Source: a virus
Direction: 5' to 3' (one strand)
Length of the DNA stretch: 47,395 nucleotides
IMG/VR virus record: IMGVR_UViG_3300043411_000460
Coordinates: 1 to 47,395 of that record
In this document: in pieces, positions 24,966 through 35,500 of the stretch
How positions within the stretch are numbered: the stretch's first letter is position 1
Layout of the letters: each line of letters starts with the position of its first letter
Notes under the pieces: model-generated
Told to the model about the DNA's origin: nothing
Seen by the model: the letters and a program-made list of their open reading frames with translations, nothing else
Databases searched by the model: none
Position numbers and translations under genes: made by a program

Positions 24966-25503
24966 ATTATCGATATTTCTATTTCTACTCCTATCTATTA
25001 GTTATTCTCAACTAGTCAATGCGTGCCTTCTTCAAGAAAGAAGATATGAATCAGTAAGAGATAATATAGATTATAGATACTTTAGTGAACTCCTTAAAGT
25101 ATACCCATGGCTCGATCGTAATCTATATGATATCATCAGGATATACTCAGCGGAGCATGGTGTGGATCACCTACTGGTGTTAGCTGTAATTCAAGCCGAA
25201 TCGAACGGATACATACTTGCTACAGGCAAACCTGTAACTTACAACAAGAATGGAGAAAAGGTCACATACCGAGCCCGTGGTTATATGCAAGTCATGCCAT
25301 TTCATGTCAACTACCCCGCGGATCTACTTTATATACCACATAATAATATAGATAAAGGTACATATATCTTAGCTAATAGTCTTAGATTATCTAAAGGTAA
25401 TCTATATACAGCCCTGAAGAATTATAATAGCGGACCAGCGTCTGCATACTATGATTGGGATTATATCAGGAAAATTGTAACATATTATCAACGAACGAGG
25501 TAA
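24955..25503 (+). CDS. Lytic transglycosylase, probable lipoprotein
   Basis: The 182-residue product starts with a Lys/Arg-rich n-region, a hydrophobic core and VNAC (Cys24), a fair lipobox, so it is probably exported and lipid-anchored. The rest is an SLT-type lysozyme-like domain: catalytic Glu82 in VIQAESNG, GYMQVMP at 109-115 and NYNSGP at 156-161. Enzymes of this family cut the MurNAc-GlcNAc bond of peptidoglycan with formation of the 1,6-anhydro product. Residues 88-107 form a short insertion between the Glu motif and the GxMQ motif. GAGG before the ATG gives a good ribosome-binding site. The gene overlaps the phosphatase, so the cassette probably regulates or accompanies murein cleavage. 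A virion-borne role is less likely because of the signal peptide. Confidence 0.88.
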   Translation: MKRKLSIFLFLLLSISYSQLVNACLLQERRYESVRDNIDYRYFSELLKVYPWLDRNLYDIIRIYSAEHGVDHLLVLAVIQAESNGYILATGKPVTYNKNGEKVTYRARGYMQVMPFHVNYPADLLYIPHNNIDKGTYILANSLRLSKGNLYTALKNYNSGPASAYYDWDYIRKIVTYYQRTR

Positions 25504-25505
25504 GC

Positions 25506-26189
25506 ATGAATACTAGAAAACTAAAATCAAAATTACAATCATTTGTTTACCGAAAGTTTGGTAATCCTAAAGCTGAATTAGATGTAAATAAAGGTCTATT
25601 TGGTTGGTTAGTTGCAGCTCGAGAATTTGAAGCTCTCGTAAGTGGTCCCCAGGATATGCTTATTTGTGGTGACTCAATCATGCACGCTGGTGAAGGTTAT
25701 TTCGAATCTAATATCAGTCATTGTATGGATACTGCCATATCTGGTCAGACTACAAAAACTCTTCTCGGGTGTTTCCGTAGAATCATCCTACCATATCGTC
25801 CTAAACGTCTATTCCTCCATGTATCTGGAAATGATACTCTTCAAAATCAAAAACTAAACGATACACTAATGAATTTATTAACAGTAATTCACGTATGTAG
25901 AAGTGAGGGAGTTAAAGAAATATACTGGGCAGAGATATTACCTCTGGGTAAACCAAGATTCGAAAACAAAGAATTCTCTAAACTTAATAATGAGATTATT
26001 CCTGAATATAATCAAATGGTTAAGAATTCTAAATGTGTGGATGTGATTTCTACTAGATCAACAGAAGCTCTATCAGGACCTGATGGTTGGATCAAACCGG
26101 AATACAATTCAGGAGATAATATCCATAATAGTCCTCTAGCATATGAACGATTCTGGTTACCTACCATCAAGACTGTATTCGGTGTTTAG
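25506..26189 (+). CDS. SGNH/GDSL-type hydrolase
   Basis: From ATG 25506 (two bases after the transglycosylase stop) the protein has 227 residues with the four SGNH blocks: GDSI with nucleophile Ser57, Gly80 in ISGQTT, Asn109 in HVSGND, and the Asp204-x2-His207 pair in GDNIHNS. These hydrolases remove acyl groups from sugars or lipids. Next to a lytic transglycosylase, de-O-acetylation of peptidoglycan or of a surface polysaccharide is the simplest idea. No signal peptide or membrane segment is visible, so action on the envelope would need release by a holin or a virion location. A longer frame starting at a TTG at 25455 overlaps the upstream coding sequence and is less likely. Confidence 0.85.
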   Translation: MNTRKLKSKLQSFVYRKFGNPKAELDVNKGLFGWLVAAREFEALVSGPQDMLICGDSIMHAGEGYFESNISHCMDTAISGQTTKTLLGCFRRIILPYRPKRLFLHVSGNDTLQNQKLNDTLMNLLTVIHVCRSEGVKEIYWAEILPLGKPRFENKEFSKLNNEIIPEYNQMVKNSKCVDVISTRSTEALSGPDGWIKPEYNSGDNIHNSPLAYERFWLPTIKTVFGV

Positions 26190-26192
26190 TAG

Positions 26193-27431
26193 ATGATGAT
26201 TTCGGATCTCCTAACAAGAATCAAAGATGACGTAGCCGCGGCAAACCAGCGGCTCGAACTTCCTTTGCCTCTTGAAGGGGATCCAGTTCTTGATATAGAA
26301 GTTTTAATAGATCGGAGTATTGATAATTTAGATAATGTAACACAATGGAATAACTTCAGTAAGGATACATTCGAATCGCCCGGATTATACATGAGTGAGA
26401 AATTTATTCCAGTTCCACCCCTCTCTGAATTTACCAATGGAACCTACTTCGTTTCAAATTCACTAGATCCTGAAATAAATAATGACAAAATAGTAAGTCT
26501 AATCTATACAATTAAGAAGACCATTTCAAAGAACAATTTGATAAACCATCTACTGCCAATTGTCACTGTCGATGAAGCTTCGACTACAGAAGACGTAGCG
26601 TCTGATACTACTATAGACAAAGAGAAACTCGAAGAAGAACAAAGACAAGAAATAGTAGAAGAGCGACTTAAGGATATATCTCTTTCTATTCAAATTGTTT
26701 ATTTTCTAGGTAGACCATTCGCTAACGAAATATACACTAGTAGTGTAGTAGAAAGCATTACTAATCCTGATATTCCAGCTAGATCCGCAATTGATGCTTT
26801 TGTTCTTACACTAAAGACTGCAGCCACCAATCCTAAAACTCAAATAATGGATTCAGAATATATCAGTAGAACGTTGAGCAAGTATACTATATATGGTTTC
26901 ACTGATCCTATTGGAACAGAAAGCGGATACGACCATAGAGTTCTAGCGACATATAGATGTCTTGGTCTTCGTACTATGATCTACGAAGGGCTACTGCGCG
27001 GTAAAGCATTACCTCCCGGATTTAATATAGAACAAATAAAGATAAATCCAGATCATTATAATCAATTATGGCAAAGTGGTAGAGCTTATGACCATATGAG
27101 ATTAGCTGCTCTCGGGTTGACCGAACTACCAGATAACGTATTTGAGCCAGTTCCCATATCTACTATTTTAGAAACAACAAATACTCCAAGTAATACTCAG
27201 AGTCCCCAAACCGATATAGAATCAAAGGCAGCTCTATCTCAGGATTCATATGTACAGCAAAGATTGATTAATATTAGAAACTTCCGCTCTAAGATATCTA
27301 AGAATCAACAAGCCATATCTAAAGCCGGAATATCGGATATTGAACGAAATAGAATTGTATCTAAAATAAATGATGACCTAATTTCGATTGAAAGTCTTTT
27401 ACTTGAGATTAAAGTGAGGCTTGGTCTATAA
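26193..27431 (+). CDS. Unrecognised tail/baseplate candidate (412 residues)
   Basis: Soluble, Ser/Thr/Ile-rich protein without a clear motif. A helical acidic segment lies at about 145-165, a Tyr/Arg-rich middle region ('IYGFTDPIGTESGYDHRVLA', about 230-249) follows, and there is a C-terminal coiled-coil-like helix (about 345-410). ATGATG gives two starts (26193 and 26196) four bases after the hydrolase stop. The one-base overlap (TAATG) with the next gene, and the run of three large genes of similar style up to 32561, suggest a baseplate or tail-wedge set. That is inference from position only. Confidence 0.65.
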   Translation: MMISDLLTRIKDDVAAANQRLELPLPLEGDPVLDIEVLIDRSIDNLDNVTQWNNFSKDTFESPGLYMSEKFIPVPPLSEFTNGTYFVSNSLDPEINNDKIVSLIYTIKKTISKNNLINHLLPIVTVDEASTTEDVASDTTIDKEKLEEEQRQEIVEERLKDISLSIQIVYFLGRPFANEIYTSSVVESITNPDIPARSAIDAFVLTLKTAATNPKTQIMDSEYISRTLSKYTIYGFTDPIGTESGYDHRVLATYRCLGLRTMIYEGLLRGKALPPGFNIEQIKINPDHYNQLWQSGRAYDHMRLAALGLTELPDNVFEPVPISTILETTNTPSNTQSPQTDIESKAALSQDSYVQQRLINIRNFRSKISKNQQAISKAGISDIERNRIVSKINDDLISIESLLLEIKVRLGL

Positions 27432-28462
27432 TGGCATTTGATAAATTTCTATTTCTTGAATCTTATCCAGTATTGTTGGAAAAACCAACATATCAGGTTG
27501 AACCAAGAGATAATGAACTTCTCATCACCAATCCATCTCTATCGGATCCTCCGTCTTATACATTACAAGATGTAATGATTAGAAGATCAATAGAAGCAAA
27601 CGACTATATAAATAACGTAGTCGATGATAATGTAAGTTTCCTCAAGAACTCCCTACAGACTACAGGCAGAGCAGGAATTGGTAGGGATGTAGCCACATTT
27701 GGTTTTAATGAGTATCTTCAAAGAATATGTGTATTTGAACCAGAACCAATTAATATAGCAGAGCGATATACTCCAACTGAAGTTGATCTCATTAAATCCA
27801 CATTCGCTGAAGAAATATTAAAAAGCAATGTAATACTACTTTCTGGTTCATATGAACTAAAACATGGTATATCAACTTTATACTGGGGTTCCGTAAGATT
27901 TGATCCATCTGAACTTGCTACTTATCTTAAAAATAGCGAAGAGAATGATATTATAATTTACTTATGTGGACATAATACTGTTCACTTTGCTCGTCAGTTA
28001 GTAAATGTTATGGCAGTAAAGCCGGGTAGAAATATTACAGTTTTCTACACGTACAATTCAGTCAGCTGCCTTTCTGCCGAACAGATACTAGTCGATCTTA
28101 GAAAAATCAATAGTAATATCGAAATGGGAACTCTCGATTTAACAGATAAGAGACAACTCACTTTAACTTATATAGTCGAAATACTATTCCGTGGAGAACT
28201 TAGTTTTAGAACTGATATGTTGTCAGAATTGGATTCTGAATATGGAACTACGTTAAGCCTTCCTGAATTATCATATTCTCCCGATGAACGTATAGCTCAA
28301 TTCATAACCGAATACATAAAAGAAGATTTCAGTGGGAAGAACGAACCATCGGAATCCCCCGGGATTCTAGATAGTGAATTTATAGTGACTGCCCTTCTTG
28401 AAGCAGAACGGTGGATGTGCGGTGTTAACTTCATAAATAGAGAAAGAGCATTAGATGTCTAA
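27431..28462 (+). CDS. Unrecognised tail/baseplate candidate (343 residues)
   Basis: Mixed alpha/beta protein with hydrophobic beta strands (NVILLSGSYEL, DIIIYLCGHNTVHFA, NITVFYTYNS; residues ~131-220) that resemble a Rossmann-like core rather than a fibre. It is bracketed by overlaps of one base upstream and eight bases downstream, so it belongs to the same translational unit as its neighbours. No catalytic motif is recognised. Confidence 0.65.
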   Translation: MAFDKFLFLESYPVLLEKPTYQVEPRDNELLITNPSLSDPPSYTLQDVMIRRSIEANDYINNVVDDNVSFLKNSLQTTGRAGIGRDVATFGFNEYLQRICVFEPEPINIAERYTPTEVDLIKSTFAEEILKSNVILLSGSYELKHGISTLYWGSVRFDPSELATYLKNSEENDIIIYLCGHNTVHFARQLVNVMAVKPGRNITVFYTYNSVSCLSAEQILVDLRKINSNIEMGTLDLTDKRQLTLTYIVEILFRGELSFRTDMLSELDSEYGTTLSLPELSYSPDERIAQFITEYIKEDFSGKNEPSESPGILDSEFIVTALLEAERWMCGVNFINRERALDV

Positions 28463-31400
28463 TTATACAGAGAAGTTAGGTAATGACATAAACGGTCTCA
28501 CCAGGATAGCCTTAAAGCGCCTGGAGGGCGATATTACGCGCCTGTATGTATACTTACCTCAACTCAGTAATTATCTCCTTGATACAGAACTTAAGATGGA
28601 TCCCACACAGGTTCCGGGATCTCGACAGGAGGTAGTGTTCCAGAAAGAGATAACAACAGACATGTTCATCATGCAGATTGATATGCTCACTCAGCAAGTA
28701 TCAAGTAAACCAAGAGTTACGTTGAGTAAGTCTGCCAATATAAAAGATCTTTTTGCTCAACTCCAAAGACTTAATTCAGGGAGCCGGCTCAACATCCCGT
28801 CCAGCCCCCTACTGAACAATAATACTTACAATGGAAATGAAGGACAATTTATCAATCCATTTGGTTATAGTTACCTGATCGATTATATTATCAAAAATCG
28901 CATAGCTATATCTCACGTAATAGACTTACTACTAAATAGTCAGAGTAGTTTTAGTTCTGTTACTCTAGAAGATCTAGAACAAGAAGATTCGTTTTACTAT
29001 ATGAAAAGAATCGGTTCTGCTAAGGATGCTACTACTCCTATTAGTGCCGCCAGACAAAGTATAGTAGGATCCAGTAGGGTATCCGGCGCAGCAAAGCAAT
29101 TCCAGAGTCCTCCTGCTATAATGCCTACTTTGATCATTCTTAAATATATAAAGACACTAACATCTATAGCCAATACAGATATTGTTGCAGGTAAACTACC
29201 AGGGGCACAAAATTTAATAGAAGAATTAGGTGCTGCAGTCGTGCGAGCTACTTCGAATGATTGGTTAAGTTTTTTCAATCCAGATATCCAACAATCTCTG
29301 TTTGAGTTACAGAAGAAAATATTTGATGCAAGTGGAAATCCTGATCAGTTACTGGATACAGTATTAAGTGATCCGCGTCTTAAGCAATTTCTCTCTCATG
29401 TATTAGTATTGAATGAAATATATTCTGGCGATTATAGTCAAGGTAGTGAATCAGTCAGATCACATATAATTGATCTCATATCTGGAATACCAACAGATCC
29501 TGCCCAAGCAGCAAAATATCTTAATAATAATATCAGATGGGATACTCCCGTTTCAGTCGAATGGTCTGATGGACAAACTCGAGTAGATGAACCTCCAACT
29601 AGAAGTAAATTCGATAAGAATCAAGAAGGTATCTTTGATAAAGAACAAGCAAGAGTATTTGCAGAAATTAATGGAAGATTATACTATAACGAAAATCTAT
29701 CAAAAGATATTCTAGAAGGTATCTTTATTGAAGGAAAAAAACAAGCTCCACTTCCCAAAATAGTTCTTCAGATAGTTACTCTTGATGGATTTGTACGTTC
29801 TACAATAAAACCAGAAGATGATGTAATAAATACAAGAGAATATGAATTAGATACTAATCGATATCTCGAGTATAGAGATCTTGGATCTGTAGATGGTGTC
29901 GGCGTTCAAGTAATCGACGCTCAGACATTACTCGATGCTTATGTGGGATTAAACCACCAACGCACTGATGCATTATGGGATATTCTTGCAAACGAGATTA
30001 GTAGTCTTAAAGCTCGTCTTTATACTAAGAGTTCTTCTGCTTTATCTGGTGTATGGTATTACTCGACATCTGAATATAGTGATTTAATAAATCTCTTTGA
30101 TTATCACGAAGCTTCAACTGAAGCAGATGAAGATGGTTTTATTCAAAATACTTTAGTTGCATTAAGACCTAATTCGGATTCTGATCCCAATACATCTCTG
30201 ATTACAGTTGTGGATCAAATCTTAAAATACTATTATGTATATGGTGTATTCCAGAAGCGTATAGCCGAAGCAGAGGAGGCGATTGACGAAGTAATTCAAT
30301 CTGAGTATTCTCAGTTATTAAGCGAAGCAATTGATCTAACTATACAACAGTCTAGTGCTGAAAGCATTGCTAATAAAACTTCAGAGATATTAAATACTAC
30401 TGAAGGAATGTTAAATACTTCTGTTCAGAAATTCATAGAATATTTTGAAAGTTATGATAAACTTAAAGAATCTTATAATGATTATTGGAATAGAGCTAGC
30501 AGGGAACATGCTTCTTTAGAAGCAGAAGTAGTTGAAGAATTATTAGTAGATGGTGAATCAGTTAATGTATTATCGTATATAGATAATGCAAAGCTAACTT
30601 TAAATCAATTAACTAGTTCATATACTTATATAAAACAAGAACTTACATCTATTGTAACTGCTATATCTGGAATTGGAACAGATCAATATCAATTAATTAC
30701 AGATAGACTTATTGAAATTCAAAATGAATTCGATGAGTTATTGGTTACTGAAAATACTCTCAAAGATTATATTGGATTACTCAAAGTCAGACAAAATAAC
30801 ATTATTAATCAAGTCAGAATAATAATCTCACAAACAATCAATCTTCGGTATAGGTATTTTGCTCAGAAACTTCCACGTCTTAAATCTCTGATTTCTATAA
30901 TTGATAATATTAGTACTTATCAGTATAATACACTGATAGATTCTTTCGATCCCTCGAATATAACTCTTACTGGAACTTCATTAGTACAAGAAGGTCCTTT
31001 CTCGTCTAGTAATCCCAATAACTATGTAGAAGAAATCCGCGGACAATTCTTTTACTGGTATCCTTCTTTAAAAGAATTAAAGAACATACAAGACACATCT
31101 TCTCCATATAGAAATATAATCGATCTTGAAGACATCTTACTGAAACCATCAATACTTAATCAATCCAATAAGATTAATTTCATCAAGGATCCAACTACAG
31201 GGAAGATGAGTCCTTTCTTCCTACGTTATGATATTGCTGGAATTAAAAGTAATCTATCTTCAGATAGAATTAAATCAAAGCTGCAGTCTCTGGGGGATTC
31301 GAAAGCTGTCCCAACTCCTATCGAATATGGAGGATTACAATATGATGATTCTAAAATATATTCCACAATAAAAGATTTCTTCAATGCTGGATTAAATGGA

Positions 31401-32561
31401 ATCAAAAACGAAGCGGCTATTTCAATCGAAGCTGGAGAAGTTCTTAATGTTCCCGGATGGTATAATAAAATTGCTTCTGAAGTTTTCGTAAGAACTATTG
31501 ATTCCGATACTGTCGAATTTTCTAAACTATATATAGACTTCGAAACTGTTGAACCCGTTCTAGATAGAACAATGTCACTGACATTAACGCGAGCAGAGTT
31601 AGCTGAAGATATTACATCTGGAACTATTGAGAAGTTATTATGTTTGCGACTCATTGAATTTATTCTTAATATCCGAGATATACAAAATGATCAGCAGTTG
31701 GCTGCATACATGCCGACCTTTTATAAAAATGTATCTGGTCTTTCTGGTATAACTCCACAACTTCTTGAGTTATCTAGTATCGAAAAGGAGTTCCAAACTA
31801 GTTTTCCTGGAATTAGAAATTCGTCAGATAATGCTAAAATATTTCCGATCATATCTAATGATATAGATTTCTATGATTATAATGTTAAAGTAAAAGAAGG
31901 CATTAGTGAAGATATAGTTGGTGAGTTTGAGATCATTTCTAAGATGTATCTAAAGAAAGCCAAACTTCCTCTATTTGGTAAAATCGATCTAGATCCAGAC
32001 GAAGCTTACTATCAGATCTCTTCTCAAGAAAGATCTCTTTCTAAGAAGTATCCAAACTTTAAGCCAATCTTATTTAATGACTTTATCGAAACCTTTTCTA
32101 CTAATAATGCAGGAGAAACCAGTAGGACTCATTGGGCTTTTAATCATTGGACAATAAAAGCGATTTTAGGTAATAGTACAGATAAGATCAGAACCTTTTT
32201 TAGGACTTCCGTATGGGATCGTTTTAGTAGTATGAGTGGGGAGATATGGAATGTATATCTAAAACCAGCATACTCGAGGCTAGTAAGCATAACCAATCAA
32301 GACGCCAATCCTATTGAATCAGCTATGGAACCAGGTGAAACACTAGAAGGGATGAGCGACACAAGGTTAGATACATTACTACAAGCTACGCAACTAGAAG
32401 CGATGTTTAGTTTTTCGGATATTGGGAAGGCTCTAGGTAGACCTCAAAACATACCAGTTTCACTTTCACTACATGGATCCCTGGATGGGACTCCTACAGA
32501 ATCTGAAAATCTAATTGGTTTATATCTCGAAAAGAAAGAAAATAGTACAGGAATGTCCTAA
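28455..32561 (+). CDS. Very large structural protein, probable baseplate/tail component
   Basis: The 1368-residue product begins with eight bases of overlap with the preceding gene. It is Ser/Ile/Tyr/Gln-rich with several predicted coiled-coil segments (about 590-830) and no membrane segment or enzyme motif. Size, solubility and its place between tail genes and the adhesin point to a baseplate wedge or another large tail protein. The C-terminal ~250 residues contain Trp-rich motifs (HWAFNHWTIKA) and end in a Ser/Gly-rich tail. I do not recognise the family. Confidence 0.65.
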   Translation: MSNYTEKLGNDINGLTRIALKRLEGDITRLYVYLPQLSNYLLDTELKMDPTQVPGSRQEVVFQKEITTDMFIMQIDMLTQQVSSKPRVTLSKSANIKDLFAQLQRLNSGSRLNIPSSPLLNNNTYNGNEGQFINPFGYSYLIDYIIKNRIAISHVIDLLLNSQSSFSSVTLEDLEQEDSFYYMKRIGSAKDATTPISAARQSIVGSSRVSGAAKQFQSPPAIMPTLIILKYIKTLTSIANTDIVAGKLPGAQNLIEELGAAVVRATSNDWLSFFNPDIQQSLFELQKKIFDASGNPDQLLDTVLSDPRLKQFLSHVLVLNEIYSGDYSQGSESVRSHIIDLISGIPTDPAQAAKYLNNNIRWDTPVSVEWSDGQTRVDEPPTRSKFDKNQEGIFDKEQARVFAEINGRLYYNENLSKDILEGIFIEGKKQAPLPKIVLQIVTLDGFVRSTIKPEDDVINTREYELDTNRYLEYRDLGSVDGVGVQVIDAQTLLDAYVGLNHQRTDALWDILANEISSLKARLYTKSSSALSGVWYYSTSEYSDLINLFDYHEASTEADEDGFIQNTLVALRPNSDSDPNTSLITVVDQILKYYYVYGVFQKRIAEAEEAIDEVIQSEYSQLLSEAIDLTIQQSSAESIANKTSEILNTTEGMLNTSVQKFIEYFESYDKLKESYNDYWNRASREHASLEAEVVEELLVDGESVNVLSYIDNAKLTLNQLTSSYTYIKQELTSIVTAISGIGTDQYQLITDRLIEIQNEFDELLVTENTLKDYIGLLKVRQNNIINQVRIIISQTINLRYRYFAQKLPRLKSLISIIDNISTYQYNTLIDSFDPSNITLTGTSLVQEGPFSSSNPNNYVEEIRGQFFYWYPSLKELKNIQDTSSPYRNIIDLEDILLKPSILNQSNKINFIKDPTTGKMSPFFLRYDIAGIKSNLSSDRIKSKLQSLGDSKAVPTPIEYGGLQYDDSKIYSTIKDFFNAGLNGIKNEAAISIEAGEVLNVPGWYNKIASEVFVRTIDSDTVEFSKLYIDFETVEPVLDRTMSLTLTRAELAEDITSGTIEKLLCLRLIEFILNIRDIQNDQQLAAYMPTFYKNVSGLSGITPQLLELSSIEKEFQTSFPGIRNSSDNAKIFPIISNDIDFYDYNVKVKEGISEDIVGEFEIISKMYLKKAKLPLFGKIDLDPDEAYYQISSQERSLSKKYPNFKPILFNDFIETFSTNNAGETSRTHWAFNHWTIKAILGNSTDKIRTFFRTSVWDRFSSMSGEIWNVYLKPAYSRLVSITNQDANPIESAMEPGETLEGMSDTRLDTLLQATQLEAMFSFSDIGKALGRPQNIPVSLSLHGSLDGTPTESENLIGLYLEKKENSTGMS

Positions 32562-32589
32562 GTTAAGAATAATGTATGAGGTATCATAA

Positions 32590-35500
32590 ATGATCATCAA
32601 AGCACGTCCTAGTTATATTGGTGAAATCCTTGAGATTCCATATCGAGAAGAACCTTCTGAGGACTTCCCGTGCTTTCGTTTAGATCAAGATGATACTACT
32701 ATTAATGACACTAACTGGGATCTTCTAGTAGAAAACTGGAGAACTAAAAGATTCTCTGAAGTAGAAGCCGGCCTCGGAACATATAACTTTACACACTATA
32801 CTGTCTTTAGTGATCATGTTCGTTTATACTTGAGAGAAGATTATGTATCCAGGATGGCATTCGAAAACCTGGTAGAAGATTATCGGTATCATAATCTTCT
32901 TGGTGGAACATTCGATGATTGGTATCGAACTATTACTCTAGATTCAGCAGTTGGTATAATCACCGCCGGTGATCACTATGTTAAGGGTTATGGATATGAT
33001 ACAGAACCATCGGGCGAATCACATCGTTATTTAGAAGCGGACTCACCATCGCTCTTTCTTCCTTTTGATAATGTTAGTCCAACCTTAGTTGTTACTGATG
33101 CTGTCGATAGATCTACATATAATCACGGTGTAGCATACTATAATCATAGTTCTGGAGGAATCTCTACTACTCAATATTTCACAAATGGTTCGTCGCTCTA
33201 TTCTGGTAATGATTATGCAAGACTGCTAATAAAAGATCATTCATCTCTTCAATTCGGCACTGGTGATTTTACCATTGAGGGATATATAAGACCAGAAGGA
33301 ACTACTGAATATAATTTAATAATGTCTAAAGGGGAACCTGGGGTCAATCCAGTAATGGGTTTTAGTAATGCGGGTAATACTATTTATGATATGGTTAAGG
33401 TTGGTGATTATATCTGGTTTACTGATGTTAATAACAACCGTATTAGAAAATATAATCCAGCTACGAATCAAGTCGATCTATCAGTTACAGTAGGGACGGC
33501 TCCCAACGGAATCGAATATGATGGAAGTCACCTATGGGTATGTAATTATTCTAGCGACAGCATCACCAAAGTGGATCCCACTGATGGATCAGTAGTAACT
33601 ACTATCTCATTAGCAGCAACCGCGGCCCCGCGGTTTCCTACGTACGCTGGTGGTTATCTATGGGTTCCTGGTTATGGCCTACATGAAGTATATAAAATTA
33701 ATGTCTCTACGAATGCCGTAGTTGCTACGATTACGGGTGTGACTACTAATCCATGCTATACCGCATCAGATGGAACATATTTATGGGTAACATGTGCTGG
33801 ATCCGCTAATGTTCGTAAAATAAATATGACTACAAATGCACTTAGTGCAAACGTTGCTGTGGGTAATACCCCAACAGGTATCCGATATTTCGCCAGCCAC
33901 ATATGGGTAGCTAATTATACTTCCTCGACTATTTCTAAGATTGATCCAGGAACAGATACAGTAGTAACTACACTTTCTGGTGGAAACCTGAGCGGATGTC
34001 AGGATGTAGAATATGATGGAACATATCTCTATGTTGCTAATTATGGAAATACCTTAATATTGCAGTTTGATATTGTTAATAATATTCAATTCCATGAGAT
34101 AATGCAACCACAAAACTATGCCTCAAATTACTTTAGATTAAAAAATCTAGATGGAGAACTGTGGGTAACAGGAATCGGAGCAGGACCCTTTCAACTTTTG
34201 AGATTAACGAATGATCCAATGTTAAAGGAACAATTCCTTGTTGCCGGTAATCCTACTCCAGCGGAGGTGGTATCTGATGGAACTTATATATGGGTTCTTT
34301 CTACTACTTCAGCAAATGCTAGAAAATTTGACCCCAATACAAATCAACATATTGCTTCTGTGGCAATTTCAGGAGTATCGTATGCTGGCGTATATCTAAA
34401 TGGATATCTCTGGGTGGGATCTACTGCAACTGGTAGTGTTGAGAAGATAGACGTTTCTACAAACACGGTAGTCGCTACCGTGGCTGTTACTCATGTTGTG
34501 ACTGGTTTATGTACTGATGGTACATATATTTATGCTTCCTGTGGTTCAAGTGCATATGTTAAAAAGATAGATCCTGTAGCAAACACTCTTATTTCATCTG
34601 TTCTTACTACTATGTCGTATGCCTATCGTTGCGTAGTATTAAATGGATACTTATATGTAACTGGTTATAATACATCAGCTCTGGATGTTTTCGACTTAAC
34701 TACGTTTACTGTTGTCCGTAGAATCACCGGTTTCCCAGGCAATGTGAATGGAATCACTACAGATGGAACATACCTATGGGTGACTTCAGATAACGATGCT
34801 CGTGTCCATAAAGTAGATCCATCTCAAGCGCCTGGTAGTGAGATAGTTAAAAGTCTAAACGTAGGCTTTGCACAACAGTGGCCATTCTATAGTAATGGAA
34901 TTGTTTGGATTCCTTGTCCAAGGGCTGGTTCTAAAGATGGAACAATCATTATAAAAAATGATGTTGTATTACAACTTCGTTCACATGGTGGGGCATATTG
35001 TGGATGTGCTCATGGTGGTGATATATGGATTGCAGGATATCACAGTGAAACATTCAATCGATATAAAAATACAATAAATGTAGAGTGGGGAATACATTGG
35101 GATGCATACAATCAAAAACTAGCATGGATTGGAGGTAATGGTTCTATTGTAAAACAATCAACTGGTGTGGCCACTATGGCAACCAGTACTTGGAATCATT
35201 TTGTCATACAGAGACGATCTGGAAAAGTTAGAATATTTATAGATGGATTGTTTGATGGTGAAGTTGACGATACTACTAATTATAATGGAACTGGCGAAGT
35301 GAACGTCGGCGCCAACTGTGGTCCAGCATTGGATCCATTTTATGGTTATCTAGATTCAATAAAGATAACTAAGAATTATTTAGTATATGGCGAAAGTCGT
35401 AGATGGGGTGCTGGGGATCCTGAGTTTACTGTTAAGAAAAACATGTATCTCAAACTCGGATTAGCAGATCAAATCCATGCTAGTAGTATCTTCCATTTGA

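Noticed and set aside
25455-25505. Extension of the SGNH hydrolase to a TTG start
   Set aside because: The added 17 residues overlap the end of the transglycosylase, while ATG 25506 follows its stop by two bases and gives a complete SGNH domain.
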